Assembly (NCBI GenBank): GCA_963702175.1
Contig: OY969721.1
Location: forward strand, 1,612,001 to 1,676,000
Source: VRUE01 sp963702175
Lineage (GTDB): Bacteria > Actinomycetota > Thermoleophilia > Solirubrobacterales > 70-9
Length of the DNA: 64,000 bases
Reading direction: 5' to 3'
Part shown: in pieces, positions 16,736 to 24,869 of the stretch
Position numbering within the stretch: position 1 is the stretch's first letter
Layout of the letters: every line of letters starts with the position of its first letter
Made by a program: the position numbers and the translations under genes
The notes under the pieces: generated by a model
Database searches by the model: none
Told to the model about the DNA's origin: nothing
The model's input: only the letters and a program-made list of their open reading frames with translations

Positions 16736-17218
16736 GAGTCCTCGCCTTTGGCGAAGTCCTCGGGCGTGACCTCGTCGAGGAACTCCTTGAACTTGTCGAC
16801 GACCTCCTCGGTGTCCTCGACGTCCTGCTCGAACTCGATCGCCGACTCCTCGATCACGTCCTCGGCGGCGAAGATCGGCGCTGAGACACGGACGGCGAGG
16901 GCGAGGGCATCGGAGGGCCGGGAGTCAATCTCCAGCTCGGAACCGTTGATCGAGACGGTGATCGAGGCGTAGAAAGTGTTGTCGCGCAGCTCGGTGACCG
17001 AGACCCGCTCGCATTTGGCGTCGAGTTGATCGAGCAGGTCGGAAAGGAGATCGTGGGTCATCGGGCGCGGGGTCGAGGCGCCCTGCAGCTTCATCAGAAT
17101 CGCCGCCGCCTCGGGGTGGCCGATCCAGATCGGCAGGAAGCGATTACCGTCAACTGTCTTCAGCAGAGACGATCGGCTGCTTGCCGACCATGTCGAAGCT
17201 GACGCCGTAGATTTGCAT
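16732..17218 (-). CDS. Bifunctional nuclease family protein (DUF151), frameshifted in this sequence
   Basis: The DUF151/BFN family is typically 150-170 residues. ATG 17218 starts the family-like N-terminus MQIYGVSFDMVGKQPIV, after which one extra base (near 17167, in cagagac) shifts the frame. The rest resumes in another frame as LLKTVDGNRFLPIWIG, then THDLLSDLLDQL, SRPSDALALAV and an acidic tail with KFKEFLDEVTPEDF. Removing one base restores a complete protein. Whether this is a sequencing error or a true mutation cannot be told. An alternative start at 17259 in the second frame gives an N-terminus unlike the family. Confidence 0.8.
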
Positions 17219-17318
17219 TTGCTGCACAAGAATCGCTCCGGACCGCGGTGGATGGCCATTATAGGCGCGGTCCCAAGCCAGATTTACGGCGCTGAGCCAG
17301 GGTCGCGCAAGCGGGCAG

Positions 17319-17392
<74 letters not shown>

Positions 17393-17423
17393 GCGAATGG
17401 GTTGGCGATGATAGCGACCGGCC

Positions 17424-18293
17424 TCAGCCGCGCAGCCGTTTCAACCGACCAGCCAGGACGAGGACCTCCTCGAGGTCCTCGAAGCGGATCTCGACCGCGA
17501 TCGCGCCCCGACGAGGGCGGACGCTGACCTCGTGACCGAGCGCCGACTCGAAGCGGTCCGCCGCTTCCTTCATCGCCGCAGCCTCTTCTGGCGCGACCGC
17601 CCTTCGCGATCCTTTGGTCTTTGGCTGGCCAGCCAGCTTAACCCTGTTCTCGGTCTCGCGAACAGACCAACCGGCCTTGGCGGCGTCGCGGGCCAAGCGA
17701 CGGCGGACGTCGTTGCCGTCTGCGGCAAGGAGGGCGCGGCCGTGGCCCTCGCTGAGGCTCTTTGTCTCGAGCAGCTCCAGCACCTCGTCGGGAAGCTCGA
17801 GCAGACGGATCAGGTTGGAGACGGCCGGGCGGCTGCGGCCGAGACGCTTGGCGAGCTCCTCCTTGGTGAGGCCGAGCTCCTCGACCAGCGCCGCGCAGGC
17901 GCGCGCCTCGTCGATCGGGTTGAGGTTCTCGCGCACCATGTTCTCGATCAGCGCGACCTGTAGCCGCTCCGCCTGCACGGAATCGCGGGCGATTGCCGGC
18001 ACCTTCTCTAGGCCGGCCTGCTGTGCGGCGCGCCAGCGCCGCTCACCGGCGATCAGCTCGTAGCCGCCGTCATGCAGGGGGCGGACGAGGAGCGGCTGGA
18101 CGACGCCGGACGTCTCGATCGAAGCGGCCAGCCCGGCCAGGGCCTCGGGCTCGAAGCGAGTACGCGGCTGGTTCGGATTGGGCTTGATCAACTCGACCGG
18201 AAGCTCAAGCAACTCGCCGAGGTCTCCCGCCTCGGACTCGGGCAGGATCGCCGCGATGCCTCGTCCCATGCCGCGCTTGGCGGCGCTAGCCAC
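17424..18293 (-). CDS. parB: Chromosome partitioning protein ParB
   Basis: 289 residues. CTP-dependent clamp that binds parS near the origin. The N-terminal domain has the GERRWRA arginine patch of the CTP site (residues 82-88) and NPNQPRTRF; a central helix-turn-helix (ELAKRLGRSRPAVSNLIRLL) and a C-terminal dimerisation region follow. Start GTG 18293 overlaps the end of parA. A parS-like site lies at 21684-21699. Confidence 0.95.
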   Translation of the reverse strand: MASAAKRGMGRGIAAILPESEAGDLGELLELPVELIKPNPNQPRTRFEPEALAGLAASIETSGVVQPLLVRPLHDGGYELIAGERRWRAAQQAGLEKVPAIARDSVQAERLQVALIENMVRENLNPIDEARACAALVEELGLTKEELAKRLGRSRPAVSNLIRLLELPDEVLELLETKSLSEGHGRALLAADGNDVRRRLARDAAKAGWSVRETENRVKLAGQPKTKGSRRAVAPEEAAAMKEAADRFESALGHEVSVRPRRGAIAVEIRFEDLEEVLVLAGRLKRLRG

Positions 18294-19045
18294 GAGCGGC
18301 GAGCTCCTGGGCGAGCGCCCTGTAAGCGGTCGACCCGGGCGAGGAGGGGGCGTGCTCGGTCACGGGCAGACCATAGCTGGGAGCCTCGGCGACTCTGACG
18401 CTGCGGGGGATGACCGTCTCGAAGACCATCTCGGGGAAATGCTCACGCAGTTCCCGCTCCACGTCCTGGGCGAGGCGGGTGCGCTCATCGTGCATGGTGA
18501 TCAATAGCCCCGACACCTTTAGGGCCGGGTTCAGCTCGCGGCGGATCATGCCCAGCGTGTCGAGGAACTGGACCAGGCCCTCGAGAGCCAGATACTCCGC
18601 CTGGACCGGCACGATTGCACGATCGGCGGCAGCGAGCGCATTGACGCTTACGGGGCCGAGCGAGGGTGGGCAGTCGAGCAGGGTGAAAGCGAAGCGCTCC
18701 CGTACCGGACCGAGCCGTTCGCGCAGGCGCACCTCCGCCCGCTCGAGTCGCGGCAGCTCGACGGCGGCGCCGGCGAGGTCGCGGCTGGCCGGTACCAGCC
18801 AGAGGTTGTCGGGCCCGGCGGGCCGGGCTGCCTCTGCCACGGAGACCTCGCCGATCAGGCAGTCGTAGGAGGAGGGATGGGCCTCGCGGTCACCGCCCAG
18901 GGCGACGGTGGCGTTGCACTGCGGATCGAGGTCGACCAGGAGCGTCTGCGAGCCAGCGTCGGCGAGGCAGGCCGCCAGGTTCACCGCGGTCGTCGTCTCT
19001 GCCGACTCCACCCTTCTGGTTCGCGACCGCGTAGACGAGCCCCAT
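18286..19045 (-). CDS. parA: Chromosome partitioning ATPase ParA/Soj, frameshifted in this sequence
   Basis: ParA/Soj ATPase that acts with ParB in origin segregation. ATG 19045 begins MGLVYAVANQKGGVG, exactly the deviant Walker A lead-in. One extra base near 18999 (GGCAGAGACG where GGCAAGACG is expected) then shifts the frame inside the P-loop. The remainder reads TTTAVNLAACLADAG, then LVDLDPQCNATVALG, LLDCPPSLGPVSVNAL and the C-terminal helices in another frame. Removing the base recreates KGGVGKTTT and a full protein of about 252 residues. An internal start after the shift would lack the P-loop and be inactive. Confidence 0.88.
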
Positions 19046-19059
19046 CCGCGCCAGCCTAG

Positions 19060-19741
19060 TTAACCGCGGGGGCGCTTCTTGGCCACCCCAGGGCGGCGCG
19101 GAAGATCCGGCGGAGTCTGGCCCGTTCTTGCGAATCACGTGGAGGTGGCGATGCCTGGAGCCGGCGCGGTCGCCGACGTCGATGATCCGCTCGGGACTCA
19201 TGGCAAGCGACTCGGCGGCGCGCGCCAACTGCGACTCCTCATCCTCGTCGCGCCTGCCCTTCCAGGCGACCAGGACACCCTCCTCGCGCAGCAACGGGGA
19301 GGCCAGCTCGGCCAGGGTCGAGAGGCGGCCCACCGCGCGCGCCGTGACCACCTCGTAGGCCCCCCGGCCAGCACCGGCAGCGACCTCCTCCGAGCGAGCG
19401 TTGAGGACGTTGGCGTTGGCGATCCCGGCCGCCTCGATCGCCCGCTCGATGAAGTCGCACTTGCGGCCCACAGACTCGATCAGATCGAGACGCGCATCAG
19501 GCAAGGCGACGGCCAGAGGAAGGCCGGGAAATCCAGCTCCAGAGCCGATATCAGCGATTGTTGGCGCCGATATCAGAGCCGGCACCTCGAGGCCGGTGAG
19601 GCTATCGACGACGTGGACCGTCCAGGCCCGCTCGTCGACAATCGAGCTGACCGAGGCACGCTCTTTCGCGAGCAGGCCGAGGACGGTTCGCAGCGCTGTA
19701 CGAGCGGCCGGGTCGAGGTGCGCCGTGGGGTCGCCGCTCAC
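19060..19741 (-). CDS. rsmG: 16S rRNA (guanine-N7) methyltransferase RsmG, 3' frameshift
   Basis: Methylates G527 of 16S rRNA using SAM. Motifs: a SAM site IADIGSGAGFPGLPLA, LIESVGRKCDFIE, and VTARAVGRLSTLAELA. GTG 19741 overlaps the jag stop (GTGA), which fixes the start. Near 19117 one extra base (CCAGACTCC) shifts the frame. Correcting it gives the family-typical end GPTPPDLPRRPGVAKKRPRG with TAA at 19060. Uncorrected, the frame runs on into parA. Removing the base yields about 226 residues, normal for the family. Confidence 0.9.
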
Positions 19742-20232
19742 TCTGCGACGAGCGGCGCGACGACCACACAACGGCTGGGCTCATCGCCCTCGCTGTAGGT
19801 CTCGACGCCGGCCCGCTCCTTCAGGTGCTCGTGGACCACGCGGCGCTCCTGAGCGCTCATCGGGTCCATCGTCACCCGGCGGTCGCCGCCCAACGCCTGC
19901 TCCGCGGCGCGCTCGGCGCGGGCTGTCAGCGTCTCGCGACGCCGCTCCCGGTAGCCGGCGGCGTCGACAATCACCCGCTTGCGATCCCGCATCCCGCGAA
20001 AAGCTGCTTGGTAGCAGAGCAACTGAAGCGCATCGATCGTCTGGCCCCGTTTGCCGATCAAGAGGCCGTAGTCGTCGTCACCTTCGACAGTGGCGACGAT
20101 TCGCTCATCGCCCTCCGAGACCTCGACGTCGCCGTCGAGGTCGAGTTCGTCGAGCACGCCCTCGACTACCTCTCGAACCCGCTCCGCAGGCTCTGCTGGC
20201 CAATCCACCCCGTCAGTCACGGCGTGCACCAT
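19738..20232 (-). CDS. jag: Jag/KhpB RNA-binding protein (KH and R3H domains)
   Basis: 164 residues. KH-type domain (about 45-100; GLLIGKRGQTIDALQLL contains the RNA-binding loop) and an R3H domain (about 105-160; MDPMSAQERRVVHEHL). The N-terminal Jag_N domain of Firmicutes homologues is missing, as is common in actinobacteria. KhpB/Jag binds RNA with KhpA and is linked to cell-wall growth. Lies in the conserved yidC-jag-rsmG order; a palindromic repeat separates it from yidC. Confidence 0.93.
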   Translation of the reverse strand: MVHAVTDGVDWPAEPAERVREVVEGVLDELDLDGDVEVSEGDERIVATVEGDDDYGLLIGKRGQTIDALQLLCYQAAFRGMRDRKRVIVDAAGYRERRRETLTARAERAAEQALGGDRRVTMDPMSAQERRVVHEHLKERAGVETYSEGDEPSRCVVVAPLVAE

Positions 20233-20263
20233 ATTCCACTGTCGTCAAACCGGTGCGCAGAAA

Positions 20264-20394
20264 GGGAGAGGTGGGGACTGCCTGCGTCTTCGCCCCGCCC
20301 CGCCTGCGGCGGGGCAATCTCGTGCCCCTTCGGGGCAAGCATCTCTCCGCGGTGCCGGATGAAGGCTGCGTCGCAGGCAGTCCCCACCTCTCCC
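20264..20394. repeat. Branched palindromic element between yidC and jag
   Basis: 131-bp inverted repeat: arms of about 25 bases (gggagaggtggggactgcct at one end, its complement at the other, both flanking gcg) enclose two smaller hairpins (gccccgcc ... ggcggggc and tgccccttcggggca), predicting a three-way or cruciform structure. No second copy is seen in this window. The 272-base gap between the two genes holds little else. Confidence 0.85.
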
Positions 20395-20504
20395 TCACCG
20401 CTCTGGCAGCACAACTGAGTGCGGTGCAGTCGGAACCGTCGATTCGAGCGGCTCGGCGCCCCCAGGTCGTGGGCTCAGCAGCTAAGGCTCGGGGCTTCTG
20501 CCCC

Positions 20505-21257
20505 CTATCGCCGCTTCTTCCGTTTTTTCGGCGGTTTAGGCGGCGGCTTCGTCGCTGCGACCTCTTCTGGCGTCGGTGCCGCGGGGGCTGGGATCAGTTT
20601 GGCTGCTGCGTAGGACTGGAGCACGGTCCAGAAGTTGGTCGTGATCCAGTAGAGGCTGAGGCCGGCTGGGAAGGAGGGGACGAAGAAGACGCCGACGAGC
20701 GCGAAGGCTCCGAGCAAGAAGTACTGCTGATTGCCGACCGTGCTCGGCGAGGAGCGCATGGTGACGTACATCGAGAGCGCCATCGAGGCGGCGAAGAGGA
20801 CCATCAGGATGATCGTCTCGGCGCCCTGGGGATTTTCGACCACGGAGTTGACGAAGAACCAGCCCTGTTCGCCACCGGCCTCGACATCCTGTTCGAAGCT
20901 GTCTCCCTTGAGCAGCTGGAAGAGGGCGAAGAAGATCGGCAGCTGCAGAATCAGCGGCAGGCACGAGGCCAACGGGTTGACTTTGTTCTCCTGATAGAAG
21001 CGCATCATCTCCTGCTGCATGCGCTGCCGGTCGTTTTTGTACTTCTCCTGGATCAGTTTGATCTGCGGCTGCAGCGCCTGCAGGCCGCGCATCCCCTTGA
21101 TCTGTTTGTAGGTGAGCGGGATCAGGAGCGCCCTGACGACGATCGTCAGGGCGATGATCGAGGTGCCCCAGCTCAGACCCACGTCGTCGTGGAAGAACTG
21201 CAGCACCGCCTCGGCGGCGTCCTCGATTGGCTGGAGGATGTTCGCCAGGAAGATCAA
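20505..21257 (-). CDS. yidC: Membrane protein insertase YidC/Oxa1
   Basis: 250 residues, inserts proteins into the inner membrane alone or with SecYEG. The Oxa1 core shows WGTSIIALTIVVRALLIPLT, a cytoplasmic coiled loop (IQEKYKNDRQRMQQEMM), NPLASCLPLILQLPIFFALF and PAGLSLYWITTNFWTVLQ. A basic proline-rich tail (KPPPKPPKKRKKRR) follows. Start is TTG at 21257, overlapping the yidD stop (TTGA). The base pair just upstream is the end of a 164-bp palindromic element, so the native start region may have been altered. Confidence 0.93.
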   Translation of the reverse strand: MIFLANILQPIEDAAEAVLQFFHDDVGLSWGTSIIALTIVVRALLIPLTYKQIKGMRGLQALQPQIKLIQEKYKNDRQRMQQEMMRFYQENKVNPLASCLPLILQLPIFFALFQLLKGDSFEQDVEAGGEQGWFFVNSVVENPQGAETIILMVLFAASMALSMYVTMRSSPSTVGNQQYFLLGAFALVGVFFVPSFPAGLSLYWITTNFWTVLQSYAAAKLIPAPAAPTPEEVAATKPPPKPPKKRKKRR

Positions 21258-21691
21258 GGGTCCGTCCGGAAACTCCGCGTGTGCGACTGGCGAGCGCCGG
21301 GCCTAGCGAGGCTAGGACGCAGGGAGGCGCGAATAGCAGCGCTATTCGGCCGACCGAGGACGCCGCATCGCGACGGCCCGCCGCCGCCAGGCGTGCGCGG
21401 GGGGTTTTTGGACGGACCCTCTGTGCTCGCCTCGCCGTGGTACTCGGCTGGATCAACCGGGCGCACCCGCAGCGTGAAGCGGTCGGGGATCGGGTCGAAG
21501 CCGCCGTGGCTAAACGGGTTGCAGCGCAGCAGGCGCCAGCAGGCGAGCAGCAGACCGCGGGGGGCGCCGAATCGCTTGACCGCGTCAGCCGCGTAGGAAG
21601 AGCAACTCGGCTCATAGCGACAACGAGGGCCGAGGGCCGGAGAGAACCAGCGCTGGTAAGCCGCAATCGCAGCCAGCATTACGCGTTTCAC
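21254..21691 (-). CDS. yidD: Membrane protein insertion efficiency factor YidD, with C-terminal extension
   Basis: 145 residues. The first 80 or so are typical YidD: YQRWFSPALGPRCRYEPSCS, Cys-containing SSYA, then LRCNPFSHGGFDPIPD. The family normally ends about here. The last 60 residues (from about EGPSKNPPRTPGGGG) are encoded by the palindromic element at 21257-21420, so the original stop has probably been lost by insertion. GTG start at 21691 overlaps the rnpA stop. YidD aids YidC-dependent insertion. Confidence 0.9.
   Translation of the reverse strand: MKRVMLAAIAAYQRWFSPALGPRCRYEPSCSSYAADAVKRFGAPRGLLLACWRLLRCNPFSHGGFDPIPDRFTLRVRPVDPAEYHGEASTEGPSKNPPRTPGGGGPSRCGVLGRPNSAAIRASLRPSLARPGARQSHTRSFRTDP
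21257..21420. repeat. 164-bp palindromic element at the yidD/yidC junction
   Basis: Ends agggtccgtcc (21257-21267) and ggacggaccct (21410-21420) are exact inverted repeats, followed inward by imperfectly paired GC-rich arms (aactccgcg / cgcggggggttttt). Internal hairpins cctagc / gctagg and cgaatag / ctattcg add branches. It is translated as the C-terminal extension of YidD and its edge abuts the yidC start codon. One copy in the window. Confidence 0.82.
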
Positions 21692-21699
21692 GTGGAACG
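21684..21699. promoter_or_regulatory. parS-like ParB binding site
   Basis: cgtttcacgtggaacg matches the 16-bp parS consensus TGTTTCACGTGAAACA at 13 positions and is palindromic but for one pair. It lies across the end of rnpA and start of yidD, inside coding sequence, a few kb from parAB and from dnaA, where origin-proximal parS sites are expected. Confidence 0.8.
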
Positions 21700-22056
21700 C
21701 CCCCCGGCCGACGTGCTCGCCAGCGCCTCCTCGATGCTCGCTTTCACGCCTGGCTCGCCTTCCCGCTCGATCAGGTCGGCGATTTCCGGCCTGGCAACGA
21801 GGACGAAGTCGTGGTCGTCGGGGAGCCGGTCCGAGAGATCCCAGAAAGCCTCGCGCAGCACCCTCTTGACCCGGTTTCGCTCCACCGAGGATCCGATCTT
21901 GCGGCTCGCCGAGACGCCCAGCCTTACGCCGGCCTCCTCGTCCTGCTGGCGAGGGAAGCTGTAGAGGACCAGGTGGCGGGTCGCGCTCGACGATCCGTCA
22001 CGGTAGACGCGGTCGAACTCCCCACTCCGCGAGAGGCGGCGTCGCTTCGCCGCCAT
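21688..22056 (-). CDS. rnpA: Ribonuclease P protein component
   Basis: 122 residues; protein subunit that helps RNase P RNA mature tRNA 5' ends. The RNP motif is clear (SSVERNRVKRVLREAFW), preceded by the basic N-terminus RLSRSGEFDRVYRDG. Located directly after rpmH with no spacing beyond the stop, the standard pairing. The 3' end overlaps yidD and holds the parS-like site. Confidence 0.96.
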   Translation of the reverse strand: MAAKRRRLSRSGEFDRVYRDGSSSATRHLVLYSFPRQQDEEAGVRLGVSASRKIGSSVERNRVKRVLREAFWDLSDRLPDDHDFVLVARPEIADLIEREGEPGVKASIEEALASTSAGGRST

Positions 22057-22191
22057 CTACGGAGTCAGGCGCTTCCGACCCTTGCGGCGTCTGCGCTTCA
22101 GGATCGCGCGGCCGCCGCGGGTGCTCATCCGTGCCCGAAAACCATGCGTCTTCGCGCGCTTGCGCTTCTTCGGCTGGTAGGTGCGCTTCAT
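22057..22191 (-). CDS. rpmH: 50S ribosomal protein L34
   Basis: 44 residues, complete and typical: MKRTYQPKKRKRAKTHGFR onward to a basic end. ATG 22191 is only 10 bases from a good -10 box, so the transcript appears leaderless; no Shine-Dalgarno precedes it. First gene of the leftward rpmH-rnpA-yidD-yidC-jag-rsmG-parA-parB run, divergent from dnaA. Confidence 0.97.
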   Translation of the reverse strand: MKRTYQPKKRKRAKTHGFRARMSTRGGRAILKRRRRKGRKRLTP

Positions 22192-22201
22192 CGGGCGTCG
22201 C

Positions 22202-22229
22202 AGTATACGGACGCGATCCGGGGCATCAA
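22202..22229 (-). promoter_or_regulatory. Predicted rpmH promoter
   Basis: On the minus strand TTGATG (22229-22224), a 16-base spacer and TATACT (22207-22202). The -10 differs from consensus at one base and ends 10 bases before the rpmH ATG, which predicts a leaderless or near-leaderless mRNA. Confidence 0.6.
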
Positions 22230-22311
22230 CGGGCCGGCCCAAAATCTTTTTGACGGGATTTGCGGCGCGCCCGCTTTCCGGGCACCAGGCCGGCGCTATG
22301 GTCGCTCGCTT

Positions 22312-23625
22312 GTGGAAGACGGCGCCTCCCGACACGATCTCGAAGCTCTCTGGCAAGACGCCCAGGGACGACTGAGGTCCTCGGTACCGGACTCCACCTT
22401 CTCGCTTTGGCTGGCGCCGCTCCAACCGTCGGCGGTGCGCAGCGGGACGCTCTACCTCTCCGCTCCGGACAAAGTCCGCGCCTGGGCCGAGCGACGCTAC
22501 TCCTCGCTGATCCGCGAGGCCGTGATCGCTGCCGGGGGCCCGGCCGCGATCAGCTTCGGACCAGCTGAGACAGCGGCGGACGATGAAGGCGCAAGTCTCG
22601 ACCTCAACAGCAGCCTCACCTTCGAGCGGTTCGTAATTGGCGACGGCAACCGGCTTGCCCATGCCTCGGCACTGGCGGTCGCCGAGGCGCCGTCGGAGGC
22701 CTACAACCCACTCTTCCTGCACGGCCCACCCGGGCTGGGCAAGACGCACCTCCTGGTTGCGATCGCCAACTACCTGCGCACCCATGCACCCGAGCTCGAT
22801 GTCCGCTACACGACGGCGGAGGGCTTCACCAACGAGTTCGTGGCGGCGCTGCGGGCAAGCGGTGCCGATGAGTTCAAGCGGCGCTACCGGGACATAGACG
22901 TCCTCCTCGTCGACGACATCCAGTTCCTGCAGGGGAAGAAACAGACCGAAGAGGAGTTCTTCCACACCTTCAACGCCCTCCACGAAGGTGGCAGCCAGCT
23001 CGTCCTCTCCGCCGACCGGCTTCCGCGCGAGCTCTCCACCCTCGCCGCGCGGTTGCGGGACCGCTTCGAGTGGGGGCTTACGATCGCCGTCGAGCCGCCC
23101 AACCTGGCGACTCGCGTCACCGTCCTGCGCCGCCTCACCCGCGAGGCGGGCGTCGAGACCGACGGCAGCGTGATCGACGAGCTGGCGCGGCGCATCGACG
23201 CCAACGTCCGGCTCCTGCACGGGGGGCTCACGCGGCTGCTTGCCCACGCCTCCCTGACCTCCAAGCCGCTCAGCTCGGACCTGGTCGCCGAGGTGGTGCC
23301 AAAAGCGCCGCGCCCGGCCAACCTCCCGGTGGAGGAGATTCAGCAGCGTGTGGCTGCTTCCTTCGGCATCTCGAGGGCTGAGCTGGTGGGCACGAGCCGT
23401 GCCGCCACCCCCCTTCGCGCCCGGCAGGTCGCGATCTTCCTCACTCGGGAGATGACCGACCTCTCGCTGCCGCAGATCGGCCGCGTCTACGGCGGGCGAG
23501 ACCACTCCACCGTGCTCAACGCCCTGCGCAGGATCGAGGTCGGGCTGACCCAGGACGACGCTCTCAGCGCCAGGGTCAGCGAGCTGCGCACAGCAATCCA
23601 CAACCCCACCCCCGGCGGCGCCTAG
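22312..23625 (+). CDS. dnaA: Chromosomal replication initiator DnaA
   Basis: 437 residues. The short domain I (LWQDAQGRLRSSVPDSTFSLWLAPL) leads to the AAA+ core with Walker A GPPGLGKTH, Walker B VDVLLVDDIQFL-type segment (DIDVLLVDDIQF) and sensor regions, then domain IV with the DnaA-box helix (YGGRDHSTVLNALRRIE). The frame is open well upstream, but GTG 22312 is the nearest start before the conserved domain I; no strong ribosome site is seen. Divergent from rpmH. DnaA-box-like sites follow the gene. Confidence 0.94.
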   Translation: MEDGASRHDLEALWQDAQGRLRSSVPDSTFSLWLAPLQPSAVRSGTLYLSAPDKVRAWAERRYSSLIREAVIAAGGPAAISFGPAETAADDEGASLDLNSSLTFERFVIGDGNRLAHASALAVAEAPSEAYNPLFLHGPPGLGKTHLLVAIANYLRTHAPELDVRYTTAEGFTNEFVAALRASGADEFKRRYRDIDVLLVDDIQFLQGKKQTEEEFFHTFNALHEGGSQLVLSADRLPRELSTLAARLRDRFEWGLTIAVEPPNLATRVTVLRRLTREAGVETDGSVIDELARRIDANVRLLHGGLTRLLAHASLTSKPLSSDLVAEVVPKAPRPANLPVEEIQQRVAASFGISRAELVGTSRAATPLRARQVAIFLTREMTDLSLPQIGRVYGGRDHSTVLNALRRIEVGLTQDDALSARVSELRTAIHNPTPGGA

Positions 23626-23760
23626 ACGGCCGGGCGCGCTGTAAGAATCAACGCCTTCCACAACCTCGATCCACAGCCCCAATCCGCACACGTGCTTGAT
23701 TCGGCCCCAGATTCACCACTTTCCACAGCCCCTAACTCAACTCAAGAAGGTAATCAGTCT
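23626..23760. other. Candidate oriC: dnaA-dnaN intergenic region
   Basis: 135 bases with three same-strand 9-mers ending in TCCACA: CCTTCCACA (23654-23662), CGATCCACA (23667-23675) and CTTTCCACA (23719-23727), resembling the DnaA box TTATCCACA at six, seven and seven positions. The location between dnaA and dnaN is a common oriC site. The boxes are weak and no clear AT-rich unwinding segment is seen. Confidence 0.55.
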
Positions 23761-24867
23761 TTGAAGCTGAAAATTCCAAGAGAGGAATTCGTCACCAAGC
23801 TCTCCACCGTTTCCCGGGCGCTCTCGACCCGTACCGCGACTCAAGCGCTCTCGGGAATCCACGTCGAGGTGACGGACCAGAGCGTGACCCTGGGCGCCAC
23901 CGACGGCGAGATGGGGTTGCGAACAGAGCTCGCCGCGGAGGTCGAGGCGCCAGGATCGGTGCTATTGCCGGGCCGCCTTCTCGCCGACATCGCCCGCTCG
24001 CTCGGCGGCGCAACGGTCGAGGTCGAGCTGCGCGAGGCTGAGCGGGACGTGGAGATCCGCAGCGCCGCCTCGAGCTTCCACCTGCGCGTCCTGCCCGCCG
24101 CCGACTTCCCCAAGCTTCCCGAGGAGGGAGACGCGCCGCTGAAGATTCCCGCCGAGGCGCTCGCCTCGACCGTCGAGCTGGTAGCTCGCGCCGCCTCCCG
24201 CGACGACATGCGTCCTGTTCTTACCGGCGTCCTGGTCAACGTCGCCGGTGAGGAGATGACGATGGTGGCGACGGACTCCTATCGGCTGGCGGTGAAGCGG
24301 ACCGAGCTGAAAGGTGGCATCGGCGGTGAGCTGGAGGCGAACATCCCCGCCCGCGCCCTGCGCGAGCTTGGCCGGATCCTCTCGAGCGAGGAGGTCGAGG
24401 AGGTCGCGGTCAGCCTGCTTCGCAACCAGGCCGTGTTCAGCGCAGGCGGGGTCATCCTCAGCACGACGCTGATCGATGGCCAGTTCCCCAACTTTCGGCA
24501 GCTGCTGCCCGAGTCCTACGACCACGACGTGCGGTTGCCGCGCGGCGAGTTCCTCGAGGTGGCGCGGCGGGTCAGCCAGCTCGCCCAACGCAACGCGCCG
24601 CTCCGCCTCGCCTTTGCCCCTGGCGAGCTGACGGTGGCGGCTTCTACCCCCGACGTGGGGGACGCCGAGGAGACGATGCCCGCCGCCTTCGAGGGGGAGG
24701 CGCTGGAGATCGGCTTCAACCCGGAGTTCCTCAAGGAGGGGATCGAAAGCGTCGCGGGCGACGAGGTGCTGCTGCGGCTGATCTCGCCGCTGCGCCCGGG
24801 TCTGCTGCAGCCCGTCGACAACGAAGACTTCCGCTACCTGGTGATGCCCATTCGCCTCAACGTCTAG
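23761..24867 (+). CDS. dnaN: DNA polymerase III sliding clamp (beta subunit)
   Basis: 368 residues forming three clamp domains; tethers the replicative polymerase to DNA. Start TTG at 23761 gives LKLKIPREEFVTKLSTVSRAL, the normal N-terminus; AAGAAGG lies about 10 bases upstream. The frame is open a further 69 bases upstream, but that lies in the DnaA-box region. C-terminal end YLVMPIRLNV is typical. Confidence 0.95.
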   Translation: MKLKIPREEFVTKLSTVSRALSTRTATQALSGIHVEVTDQSVTLGATDGEMGLRTELAAEVEAPGSVLLPGRLLADIARSLGGATVEVELREAERDVEIRSAASSFHLRVLPAADFPKLPEEGDAPLKIPAEALASTVELVARAASRDDMRPVLTGVLVNVAGEEMTMVATDSYRLAVKRTELKGGIGGELEANIPARALRELGRILSSEEVEEVAVSLLRNQAVFSAGGVILSTTLIDGQFPNFRQLLPESYDHDVRLPRGEFLEVARRVSQLAQRNAPLRLAFAPGELTVAASTPDVGDAEETMPAAFEGEALEIGFNPEFLKEGIESVAGDEVLLRLISPLRPGLLQPVDNEDFRYLVMPIRLNV

Positions 24868-24869
24868 CG

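Noticed and set aside
18990..19005. Programmed frameshift in parA
   Set aside because: No slippery heptamer or downstream stimulator is seen, and two neighbouring genes carry the same kind of extra base, so artefact or mutation is more likely.
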